Source: Leifsonia williamsii (GTDB taxonomy: Bacteria; Actinomycetota; Actinomycetes; Actinomycetales; Microbacteriaceae). From it: 64,000 nucleotides of DNA. A model generated the notes under the pieces. It ran no database searches, was not told where the DNA came from, and saw only the letters and a program-made list of their open reading frames with translations. How positions within the stretch are numbered: position 1 is the first letter of the stretch; each line of letters opens with the position of its first letter. Both the position numbers and the translations under genes were made by a program. The stretch covers positions 1,302,001 to 1,366,000 of the forward strand of contig NZ_JAROCF010000001.1 in NCBI RefSeq assembly GCF_030433685.1, in the 5' to 3' direction. Shown here one piece after another: positions 20,651 through 28,076 of the stretch.

Positions 20651-21817
20651 ATGAACGACGAGACGCAGACGCGGACCGCGCTGCTCGGTTCGTCGTCGGA
20701 CGCGGCCACCCGCGTCTTCACCACGATCCTCACCCGCAGCCCGATCAGCCGCATCGACGTGGCCCGCATCACCGGGCTGTCGCAGGCGGCGGTCACCAAG
20801 GCCGTGACGCCGCTGGTCGCCGCCGGGCTCGTCAACGACACGCTCGACGCGAAGCCGACCGGCCTGCCCGGCCGCCCGGTCAGCCCGGTCGCCGTCGTAC
20901 CCGACGCCGTCGTCGCGCTCGGCGTGAAGGTGAACATCGACGAGCTGGTCGGGGTCGCGACCGACCTGACGACCCGCATCATCACCTCCGACCGCCTCCC
21001 GCTGACCTCGCACGACCCCGTCGCGGTGGCCGACGCCATCGTGGAGATGTGCGACCGGCTGAAGGGGGAGCTGGGCGGCCTGCAGCCGCGGCTCGCGAGC
21101 GTCGGCGTCTCCGTCTCGGGCGACGTGGACACCGAGACCGGCGTCGTGCGCGACTCGGCCCAGATGGGCTGGCGGGGCGTGGAGCTGGGCGCGGCGCTGC
21201 GGGAGCGGCTCGGCCTGCGCGTGGTCGTCGACAACGACGTGCGCGCGCTCACCATCGGCGAGCACTGGTTCGGCGTCGGACTCGGCACCAACTCGTTCGC
21301 GATCGTCACGATCGGTCGCGGCATCGGCAGCGGCCTGCACCTGAACGGCGAGGTCGTCGAGGGCGCCTACGGCGTCGCGGGCGAGATCGGCCACCTCCCG
21401 CTGACCTCGCCCGACCGCATCTGCGCGTGCGGGCGCCGGGGCTGCGTGGAGGCCGTGGCGGCGACGAACGCGATCGTCGCCGCGATCTCGGCCGCGCACG
21501 GCAGGGACGTCTCCATCGAGGAGGCCGTCGACCTGGCCCGCGCCGGAGACGCGGCCGCCATCGACGCCTTCGGCGAGGCCGGAGCGGTGATCGGGCGGGC
21601 CATCGCCAGCCTGGTGAACATGGTCGGCCCCGAGCTCGTCATCATCGGCGGGGAGGGCGTCGCGAACTTCGACCTGTTCGAGGAGCGCCTGCGCCGCGCC
21701 TACGGCGAGCACGTCTTCGCGTCAGCCGACCGCTGCCGCATCGCGGTGCGACCGCACACCTTCGAGGACTGGGCGCGCGGGGCCGCCGCGACGGCCATCC
21801 GGTCGCTCGTCGTCTGA
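20651..21817 (+). CDS. ROK-family transcriptional repressor with zinc motif
   Basis: 388 residues. The N-terminal winged helix (RSPISRIDVARITGLSQAAVTKAVTPLVAAGLV) is followed by a sugar-kinase-like ROK domain. The zinc-site signature is complete: His248, Cys258, Cys260 and Cys265 in GHLPL...ICACGRRGCVE. ROK repressors bind palindromes and are released by a sugar or sugar phosphate. As the only regulator in the glycan locus it is the likely ligand of the 14823-14847 operator. GAGGGAG precedes ATG. The next gene, an enolase-family enzyme, follows after 44 bases in the same direction. Confidence 0.92.
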   Translation: MNDETQTRTALLGSSSDAATRVFTTILTRSPISRIDVARITGLSQAAVTKAVTPLVAAGLVNDTLDAKPTGLPGRPVSPVAVVPDAVVALGVKVNIDELVGVATDLTTRIITSDRLPLTSHDPVAVADAIVEMCDRLKGELGGLQPRLASVGVSVSGDVDTETGVVRDSAQMGWRGVELGAALRERLGLRVVVDNDVRALTIGEHWFGVGLGTNSFAIVTIGRGIGSGLHLNGEVVEGAYGVAGEIGHLPLTSPDRICACGRRGCVEAVAATNAIVAAISAAHGRDVSIEEAVDLARAGDAAAIDAFGEAGAVIGRAIASLVNMVGPELVIIGGEGVANFDLFEERLRRAYGEHVFASADRCRIAVRPHTFEDWARGAAATAIRSLVV

Positions 21818-21861
21818 CCCGGCCCACACCTCCACCACCTCCGAACCCCGAAAGGACAGCG

Positions 21862-22953
21862 ATGGACGGCACCATCGTCAGCGCTGAGGCCTGGCTGAGC
21901 GACCTCGCGGTCGAGACCGTGCGCACCGACGCGGTGCAGTCGTTCCTCAAGCAGGAGACGATCTTCGTGCGCCTGCGCACCGCGGACGGCGTCGAGGGCA
22001 TCGGCTACAGCTACACGATCGGCACCGGCGGCCGTGCCGTGCTCAGCCTGCTGCGCGAGACGCTGCTTCCCGTGCTCATCGGCAAGGATGCGAGCCGGCC
22101 CGAGGAGGTCTGGCGGTCGCTCCACGCTTCGACGCGCGCCACCTCCGTCGGCGTCATCACCTCCCTTGCGCTCGCCGCGGTCGACACCGCCGTGTGGGAC
22201 GCGCGCTGCCGAGCGGCGGGGGTTCCGCTGTGGCAGGCGGCGGGAGGCGCCCAGCCGAGCATCCCGCTGTACGACACCGAGGGCGGCTGGCTGCATCTGC
22301 CGGCCGACGAACTCGTCGAGCAGGCCCTCGCATCGCAGCGCCGCGGGCTCGGCGGCGTGAAGCTCAAGGTCGGCAAGCCGGCCGCCCGCGAGGACGCCGA
22401 GCGTCTGGCGGCGGTGCGTGCGGCGGTGGGCCCCGGCCTCGACATCATGGTCGACGCCAACCAGTCCCTGACGGCCGCGGAGGCCATCCGCCGGGCGGCG
22501 CTGTTCGAGGAGCTCGACATCGGCTGGTTCGAGGAGCCGCTGCCCGCGGAGGACGTCGCCGGTCACCGCCGGCTCGCCGCCTCCACGAGCATCCCGGTCG
22601 CCGTCGGCGAGTCGGTCTACTCGGTCGGGCACTTCCGCGAGTACCTCCAGGCCGAGGCCGCCTCGATCGTGCAGGTCGACGTCGCCCGGGTGGGCGGCAT
22701 CACGCCGTGGCTCAAGGTCGCGCACCTGGCCGAGGCGTTCAACGTCGCCGTGGCGCCGCACTTCCTGATGGAGCTGCACGTGTCGCTGTGCTGCGCGGTG
22801 CCGAACGCGCTCTACCTGGAGCACATCCCGCAGCTGCGCGCCATCACGCGCTCGGAGCTGACCGTGCAGGAGGGGCGGGCGCTCGCGCCGACGACGCCGG
22901 GCCTGGGCATCGAGTGGGATCTCGACGCGGTCGACGACCTGCGGGTGGCCTGA
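21862..22953 (+). CDS. Enolase-superfamily sugar-acid dehydratase/racemase, copy 2
   Basis: 363 residues. The barrel has the KxK motif VKLKVGK (Lys167, Lys169), first metal Asp198 in VDANQ, then FEEPLP and VGESVYS carrying the acidic ligands, and a late His in APHFLMELH. This pattern is the mandelate-racemase subgroup and differs from copy 1 (KxH), so the two enzymes are not interchangeable. ATG 21862 has AAAGGA upstream; the long frame before it overlaps the ROK gene and is not coding. It probably handles a sugar acid derived from the locus substrate, although no sugar dehydrogenase or aldolase is encoded nearby. Confidence 0.87.
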   Translation: MDGTIVSAEAWLSDLAVETVRTDAVQSFLKQETIFVRLRTADGVEGIGYSYTIGTGGRAVLSLLRETLLPVLIGKDASRPEEVWRSLHASTRATSVGVITSLALAAVDTAVWDARCRAAGVPLWQAAGGAQPSIPLYDTEGGWLHLPADELVEQALASQRRGLGGVKLKVGKPAAREDAERLAAVRAAVGPGLDIMVDANQSLTAAEAIRRAALFEELDIGWFEEPLPAEDVAGHRRLAASTSIPVAVGESVYSVGHFREYLQAEAASIVQVDVARVGGITPWLKVAHLAEAFNVAVAPHFLMELHVSLCCAVPNALYLEHIPQLRAITRSELTVQEGRALAPTTPGLGIEWDLDAVDDLRVA

Positions 22954-22976
22954 GCCGCGCCCGCTAGCATCGCGGC

Positions 22977-23834
22977 ATGGGGATGCTGCCGGGCGACGGT
23001 CATGTGCACAGCGAGTGGTCGTGGGACACCGGTGGTCCGCACTCGGAGGCGGTGGGCCGGATGCGCGCGACCTGCGCCCAGGCGGTGCGCATCGGACTGC
23101 CGGCGCTGGTCTTCGGCGAGCACCTCGACATCCCGGGGAGCTGGCGGGCGCAGCCGGAGGACCTGCTGCCGCACCAGCGGCACTACGTGCAGCCCGACGG
23201 CCGGGTGGTGTTCGAGCCCTTCGACGCCGACGGGTACTTCGCGAGCATCGAGCGGGTGCGGCACGAGTTCCCGGAGCTGCGCATCCTCACGGGGGTCGAG
23301 TTCGGGCAGCCGCACCTGTACGAGGAGGAGGCGCGCCGGATCGTCGACCTGAGCCGCTTCGACCGGGTGAACGGCTCCCTCCACACGCTCGACCTCGGCG
23401 GCGGGCGCGCCGAGCCGAGCCGGCTGCTGCAGGAGCATCCCGCGGCCGACGTGATGAACGCCTACCTGGCCGAGGTGCCGCGGATGGTGGCGGGCTCCGA
23501 CGCGTTCGAGGTGTTCACGCACCTCGACTATGCGCTGCGGCATTGGCCCGCCGCCGAGGCGGGGCCGTTCGACCCGCGCGACTTCGAGGACGGCATCCGC
23601 TCCGCGCTGCGGTCCATCGCCGAGGGCGGACGGGTGCTCGAGCTGAACACCCGGCGCCTCTGGTCGTGGCTGCCGCAGTGGTGGGCGGAGGAGGGTGGCG
23701 AGCGGATCACGTTCGCCAGCGACGCGCACACGCCGGACGCGCTCGCGAGCCGGTTCCCGGAGGCGGTCATCCTGGCCGAGACGTTCGGTTTCCGGCCCGG
23801 CCGGACGCCGGAGGAGCCGTGGTGGCGGCGGTGA
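22977..23834 (+). CDS. PHP-domain phosphoesterase (HisJ-like)
   Basis: 285 residues with the N-terminal PHP metal motif DGHVH (Asp7, His9, His11), then GEHLD, TGVEFGQPH, and the late SDAHTP. This is the layout of histidinol-phosphatase HisJ relatives, but no other histidine gene is present, so the substrate is unclear; a sugar phosphate would fit the locus. There is no Shine-Dalgarno sequence. Instead TAGCAT (22965-22970) lies six bases before ATG, as expected for a leaderless transcript, so it may have its own promoter. The 156 bases after it, up to the convergent epimerase, show nothing recognisable. Confidence 0.82.
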   Translation: MGMLPGDGHVHSEWSWDTGGPHSEAVGRMRATCAQAVRIGLPALVFGEHLDIPGSWRAQPEDLLPHQRHYVQPDGRVVFEPFDADGYFASIERVRHEFPELRILTGVEFGQPHLYEEEARRIVDLSRFDRVNGSLHTLDLGGGRAEPSRLLQEHPAADVMNAYLAEVPRMVAGSDAFEVFTHLDYALRHWPAAEAGPFDPRDFEDGIRSALRSIAEGGRVLELNTRRLWSWLPQWWAEEGGERITFASDAHTPDALASRFPEAVILAETFGFRPGRTPEEPWWRR

Positions 23835-23990
23835 CCAGCGTGACGACGAGGGTGAGGCCCCGGCGGCGGGTGGGACCAGCCGCGCTCTGCTTGGCGCTGC
23901 CCCGTGGGGGTCGGGACCGCCTGAAACCCGGTGTTCCCGCTCTCATCTCGCGGCTCGGCCGGGGCCTCGTGTCGATGCTCGTGCTGCGGG

Positions 23991-24755
23991 TCAGCGACCG
24001 GTCGGTGCCGCCTGCTGCGCGCTGAGCCACTGCTCGAACGTGGTCGGGAAGACCTCGGCGTCCGGCGCGGGGACCAGCTCGCGGTCGGTGAGGTGCGCAC
24101 CGAAGTAGCGGGCGTCGGGGTCGTCGACCACCGTGCGGCTGTCGCCGCGGGCGGCGAGGCCGCGGGTGATCAGCTCGGTGAGCCGGAACTCCTCCGGGCC
24201 GCTGACCTCGTGCACGCCGTTGACCGGCTCGCCGGCGGCCGCACGCGCGACGGCGGTCGAGACGTCCTCCGCCGCCATCGGCTTGATGAACACCGGGGCG
24301 AGGCGAACGGTGTCGCCGTCGGTGGCCGCGTCGGCGATCGACTTCACGAACTCGTAGAACTGGGTCGCGTGCACGATCGTGAACGGGATGCCCGACTCCG
24401 TGATCAGCGTCTCCTGCGCGACCTTGGCCCGCATGTAGCCGCTGTCGGTCATGCGCTCGGTGCCGACCACCGACAGGGCCACGTGATGCTTGACGCCCGC
24501 CTTCCTCTCGGCGGCGATCAGCGTGTTCGTGGCGGTCGTGAAGAAGTCCATCACCGCCTTGTCCTCGAACGACGGCGAGTTGGAGACGTCGACCACGACG
24601 TCCGCGCCGGCGAGGGCGGCATCCACACCCTCCCCGGTCAGCGTGTTCACGCCGGAGTTGGGGGAGGCGGCGACCGCTTCGTGCCCGTGCGCGTTCAGCT
24701 TCGCGACGACTTTCGAGCCGATCAGGCCGGTCCCTCCGATGACGACGATCTTCAT
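23991..24755 (-). CDS. NmrA/SDR-like NAD(P)-binding epimerase-type protein, copy A
   Basis: 254 residues of the atypical SDR group, beginning MKIVVIGGTGLIGSKVVAKL with the GGxGxxG dinucleotide motif. Later text includes PFTIVHATQFYEF. This is the oxidoreductase/epimerase class (the O and E of 'COE') that commonly neighbours ECF41 sigma genes. A close paralogue is transcribed divergently from 24929. GAGGAGAAG precedes the start. The minus-strand ECF41-type promoter at 24817-24843 lies about 60-90 bases upstream. The reaction is unknown; substrates may be quinones or carbonyl compounds. Confidence 0.88.
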   Translation of the reverse strand: MKIVVIGGTGLIGSKVVAKLNAHGHEAVAASPNSGVNTLTGEGVDAALAGADVVVDVSNSPSFEDKAVMDFFTTATNTLIAAERKAGVKHHVALSVVGTERMTDSGYMRAKVAQETLITESGIPFTIVHATQFYEFVKSIADAATDGDTVRLAPVFIKPMAAEDVSTAVARAAAGEPVNGVHEVSGPEEFRLTELITRGLAARGDSRTVVDDPDARYFGAHLTDRELVPAPDAEVFPTTFEQWLSAQQAAPTGR

Positions 24756-24816
24756 GTGCTTCTCCTCGTTGTTGCGATGTCAGGATGCGCGCCCGGAACG
24801 GCCTCGCAACAGCTCT

Positions 24817-24843
24817 GACCGGACTCCGCCCACGGTTGTGACA
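24817..24843 (-). promoter_or_regulatory. ECF41-type promoter, leftward
   Basis: On the minus strand TGTCACA (24843-24837), 15 bases, CGGTC (24821-24817). The ECF41 consensus I recall is a TGTCACA -35 and a CGTC -10. The spacing is identical to the other two copies at 24853 and 26607. The epimerase copy A start is 62 bases downstream of the -10. Confidence 0.8.
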
Positions 24844-24852
24844 GGAGGTGCG

Positions 24853-24879
24853 TGTCACATTCCCGCCCCCTGCGCGGTC
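24853..24879 (+). promoter_or_regulatory. ECF41-type promoter, rightward
   Basis: TGTCACA (24853-24859), 15 bases, CGGTC (24875-24879). It drives epimerase copy B and, through it, the sigma gene itself, which implies positive feedback. It lies back to back with the leftward copy, the two -35 boxes being separated by nine bases. Confidence 0.82.
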
Positions 24880-24928
24880 GTAGTTGGTGACGCGGCGCGA
24901 ACGCGCGCGCGAAGAAACGGAGAAGAGC

Positions 24929-25690
24929 ATGAAGATCGTCGTCATCGGAGGGACCGGCCTGATCGGCCGCGGGGTGGTCGAGCTGCTGCGCGAGCGCGGG
25001 CACGAGGCGGTGGCGGCGTCGCCGTCGACCGGTGTCGACGCGGTCACCGGGCAGGGCCTCGCGGAGGCGCTCGCCGGCGCGGACGTCGTGGTCGACGTCC
25101 CCAACGCTCCCTCGTTCGAAGACGGCCCGGTGCTCGAGTTCTTCGAGCGCTCGACCGGCAACCTGGTGGAGGCCGAGAAGGCGGCGGGCGTCGGGCACCA
25201 TGTCGTCCTCTCCATCGTCGGTGCCGACCGCATGCCCGACATCGGCTACATGCGGGCGAAGGTCGCGCAGGAGCGGATCGTGGGCGAGAGCGGCATCCCC
25301 TTCACGATCGTGCGGGCGGCGCAGTTCTTCGAGTTCATCCCGGCGCTCGCCGACGGGGCCACGCAGGGCGACACCGCGACCCTGTCGGACGTGCTGATGC
25401 AGCCGATCGCAGCGACCGACGTCTCGGCGGCGCTCGCCGAGGTGGCCGTCGTGTCGCCGGCGAACGACGTGATCGAGCTCGCCGGCCCGGAGCCGCTGCG
25501 GCTCGACGACCTCGCGCGCCAGGTGCTGGCTGCGCGCGGCGACGCGCGCACGGTGCGGACCGACCCCGCGGCGGGGTACTTCGGCGGGACGGTGGACGAC
25601 ACCTCGCTGGTGCCGGGCAACGACCCACGGGTGACGGATCAGCGCTTCGGGGCGACGTCGTTCTCGCAGTGGCTGGAGGCCGGGCACTAG
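24929..25690 (+). CDS. NmrA/SDR-like NAD(P)-binding epimerase-type protein, copy B
   Basis: 253 residues, paralogous over its whole length to the divergent gene at 23991-24755 (both MKIVVIGGTGLIG, both ADVVVDV.N.PSFED, both GIPFTIV.A.QF). ATG 24929 follows GGAGAAG; the frame extends 15 codons upstream without support. The TAG stop is nine bases before the sigma-factor ATG, so the two are probably cotranscribed. The pair most likely arose by duplication and then acquired mirror-image copies of the same promoter. Confidence 0.88.
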   Translation: MKIVVIGGTGLIGRGVVELLRERGHEAVAASPSTGVDAVTGQGLAEALAGADVVVDVPNAPSFEDGPVLEFFERSTGNLVEAEKAAGVGHHVVLSIVGADRMPDIGYMRAKVAQERIVGESGIPFTIVRAAQFFEFIPALADGATQGDTATLSDVLMQPIAATDVSAALAEVAVVSPANDVIELAGPEPLRLDDLARQVLAARGDARTVRTDPAAGYFGGTVDDTSLVPGNDPRVTDQRFGATSFSQWLEAGH

Positions 25691-25699
25691 CATTCGATC

Positions 25700-26593
25700 A
25701 TGTCCATCGGGAGCCAGGCGGAGCGGGACCTCGACACGGCGGCGGAGACGTTCGCCGCCGTGCGGCCGCGCCTGTTCGGAATCGCCTACCGGATGCTCGG
25801 CACGGTGGCCGACGCCGAGGACCTCGTGCAGGAGACCTGGCTGCGCTGGCAGGCGTACGACCGGGCGAGCGTGCGCGAGCCGGCGGCGTTCCTCGCCACG
25901 ACCATCACCCGGCTGGCGATCAACCAGGCGCAGTCCGCCCGCGCCCGCCGCGAGACCTACATCGGGCCGTGGCTGCCCGAGCCGGTGGACACCAGCGCCG
26001 ACCCGTCGCTCGGGGCCGAGCGGGGGGAGGCGCTGGAGTTCGCCGTGCTCGTCCTCCTCGAGAAGCTGCCGCCGACCGAGCGCGCGGCGTACGTGTTGCG
26101 GGAGGCGTTCGACTACCCGTACGCGCAGATCGCGGACATCATCCAGGCGTCGGAGGCGTCGGCCCGGCAGCTCGTCAGCCGGGCCCGCAAGCACCTCACC
26201 GAGGAGCGGCACGTGCGCGAGGTGACCCACGAGGAGCAGCGGAGGATGCTCGGCGCGTTCCTCGAGGCGGCGCAGTCCGGCGACATGGCCGCGCTCGAGA
26301 GCCTGTTCACGGCCGACATCGTGAGCTACTCGGACGGCGGCGGCCTGGCCCGCGCCTCCCGCATCCCGGTGCGCACCCGCGAGGTCGTCGCCAAGTACGT
26401 GCACGCCTTCGCGGACCGCTTCTGGGTCGGCGAGGTGCGGATCGTGGAGGCGAACGGCGCTCCGGCGGCCGTGCTCGTGCGCGACGGCGCGATCGTCGCG
26501 TTCATCACGCTCGACGTCACCGCCGACGGCATCCGCCGCCTGCAGTGGGTGCTCAACCCGCAGAAGCTGGAGCGGCTGCCCCTGCCCGTGTGA
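25700..26593 (+). CDS. ECF41/SigJ-type sigma factor with SnoaL-like C-terminal domain
   Basis: 297 residues. Region 2 (RPRLFGIAYRMLGTVADAEDLVQETWLRW) and region 4 (LPPTERAAYVLREAFDYPYAQIADI) are clear. The family signatures are present: WLPEP in the linker (91-95), DGGG in the C-terminal domain (Asp212 onward; followed by Leu rather than the usual Lys) and NPxKL-like NPQKL (from Asn286). In ECF41 factors the C-terminal SnoaL-like domain acts in cis to control activity, and no classical anti-sigma factor is used; none is seen here. There is no Shine-Dalgarno sequence. TAGCAT overlaps the upstream stop six bases before ATG, so leaderless or coupled expression are both possible. It is likely autoregulated through the promoter at 24853. 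Confidence 0.93.
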   Translation: MSIGSQAERDLDTAAETFAAVRPRLFGIAYRMLGTVADAEDLVQETWLRWQAYDRASVREPAAFLATTITRLAINQAQSARARRETYIGPWLPEPVDTSADPSLGAERGEALEFAVLVLLEKLPPTERAAYVLREAFDYPYAQIADIIQASEASARQLVSRARKHLTEERHVREVTHEEQRRMLGAFLEAAQSGDMAALESLFTADIVSYSDGGGLARASRIPVRTREVVAKYVHAFADRFWVGEVRIVEANGAPAAVLVRDGAIVAFITLDVTADGIRRLQWVLNPQKLERLPLPV

Positions 26594-26606
26594 ATCCTGC
26601 GCCGGC

Positions 26607-26633
26607 CGTCACAAACGGCGGCCCTGTCCGGTC
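26607..26633 (+). promoter_or_regulatory. ECF41-type promoter of the dehydrogenase/cytochrome b operon
   Basis: CGTCACA (26607-26613; one mismatch to TGTCACA), 15 bases, CGGTC (26629-26633). It begins 14 bases after the sigma-gene stop and about 45 bases before the dehydrogenase ATG, the same distance relation as at the other two copies. Confidence 0.75.
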
Positions 26634-26678
26634 TTAACAGGTGAAGACATTCCTGACCGGATGGGGAGGTTCATCGAC

Positions 26679-28076
26679 ATGCGTCGCATCCTCGTGGTGG
26701 GCGGCGGCTACGCCGGGTTCTACACGGCCTGGGGCCTGGAGAAGCGGCTGAAGCCGGGAGAGGCCGAGATCACGGTCGTCGACCCGCGGCCCTACATGAC
26801 CTATCAGCCCTTCCTGCCGGAGGTCGCCGCCGGCTCGATCGAGGCACGGCACGCGGCCGTCTCGCTGCGCAGCCACCTCCGCCGCACGCGACTGGTGCAC
26901 GGCACCGTGACGCGCATCGAGCATGCGCGGCATGCCGCGACGGTCCAGCCGCCGGACGGCGAGCCGTTCGAGCTCGGCTACGACATCGTCGTGGTGACGG
27001 CGGGCGCTGTCACCCGCACCTTCCCGATCCCGGGCGTCACCGAACAGGCCATCGGCATGAAGCACGTGGAGGAGGCGATCGCCATCCGCGACCGGCTGCT
27101 CGACGCCTTCGACCGGGCGTCCCTGCTCCCGGCAGGGCCCGAGCGGTCGCGGCTGCTCACGGTCGCCTTCGTCGGCGGCGGCTTCTCGGGCGTCGAGGGG
27201 TTCGCCGAGCTGCTCTCGCTCGCGACGGCGCTGCTGCGCTCGTATCCCGAGCTGCGGTTCGACGACCTCTCCTTCCACCTCGTGGAGGCCCGCGACCGCA
27301 TCCTGCCCGAGGTCACCGACAAGCCGGGCGAGTGGGTCGTGCGGCACCTGGTCGAGCGCGGGGCGCGCATCCACCTCGGCGCCCAGCTGCTGTCGGCGGA
27401 GGACGGCCACATCGTGCTCTCGACCGGCGAGGAGTTCGACGCGCACACCATCGTGTGGACCGCCGGCAACGGCGCGAACCCCGTCGTCGCGAACAACACC
27501 GACCTGCCCGTCACGGCACGCGGCTCGGTGATCGTGCGAGCGGATCTGCGGGTCGGCACGGCCGACGCGATCGTCCCCGACGCGTGGGCGGCGGGCGACG
27601 ACGCGGCGGTCCCCGATCTCGCCTCCGCGGTGGAGGGCGCGATCACCGTCCCGAACGCCCAGCACGCCGTGCGGCAGGGCCGCCTCCTCGCGAAGAACAT
27701 CGCGGCGTCGATCCGCGGCGGCCGCGTCCGCGACTACGTGCACCACAGTCTCGGCGTCGTGGCGACGCTGGGGCTCGGCAAGGGCATCTTCGAGTGGCGC
27801 GGCATCGTGATCAAGGGATTCCCGGCCTGGGTGATGCATCGCGGCTACCACGTGCTCGCGATCCCGACCTGGGAGCGCAAGGTGCGGGTGGCGCTCGTCT
27901 GGGCCACCGCGCTGCTGTTCGGGCGCGACATCGTGTCGCTGCTGTCGGTGCAGCACCCGCGGCAGGCCTTCCTGCGAGGCGGCCGGGTGGAGGCGGAAGC
28001 AGCCACCACCGTGCCGCCCCGGCCCGCACCTGAGCCCGCCGCCGCGACCGCCGCCGCCGGGGCCGGGAGCCTCTGA
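26679..28076 (+). CDS. Type II NADH dehydrogenase-like FAD oxidoreductase
   Basis: 465 residues. The FAD motif GGGYAG is at 8-13 of MRRILVVGGGYAGFYTAW and the NAD motif GGGFSG begins near 166. WAAGDDAAVPD is the second FAD-contact motif of NDH-2 proteins, and a C-terminal hydrophobic/basic segment (VALVWATALLFGRDIVSL) resembles the membrane anchor. It should pass electrons from NAD(P)H to menaquinone without pumping. ATG 26679 is preferred over 26661 because GGGGAGG lies nine bases before it. The stop overlaps the cytochrome b start (TGATG), so the two are made together. Confidence 0.9.
   Translation: MRRILVVGGGYAGFYTAWGLEKRLKPGEAEITVVDPRPYMTYQPFLPEVAAGSIEARHAAVSLRSHLRRTRLVHGTVTRIEHARHAATVQPPDGEPFELGYDIVVVTAGAVTRTFPIPGVTEQAIGMKHVEEAIAIRDRLLDAFDRASLLPAGPERSRLLTVAFVGGGFSGVEGFAELLSLATALLRSYPELRFDDLSFHLVEARDRILPEVTDKPGEWVVRHLVERGARIHLGAQLLSAEDGHIVLSTGEEFDAHTIVWTAGNGANPVVANNTDLPVTARGSVIVRADLRVGTADAIVPDAWAAGDDAAVPDLASAVEGAITVPNAQHAVRQGRLLAKNIAASIRGGRVRDYVHHSLGVVATLGLGKGIFEWRGIVIKGFPAWVMHRGYHVLAIPTWERKVRVALVWATALLFGRDIVSLLSVQHPRQAFLRGGRVEAEAATTVPPRPAPEPAAATAAAGAGSL

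Noticed and set aside
24831..24862. TGTGACA/TGTCACA pair read as a single palindromic repressor operator
   Set aside because: Each half has its own CGGTC box at exactly 15 bases in the outward direction, and a third copy at 26607 stands alone, so two divergent promoters fit better.
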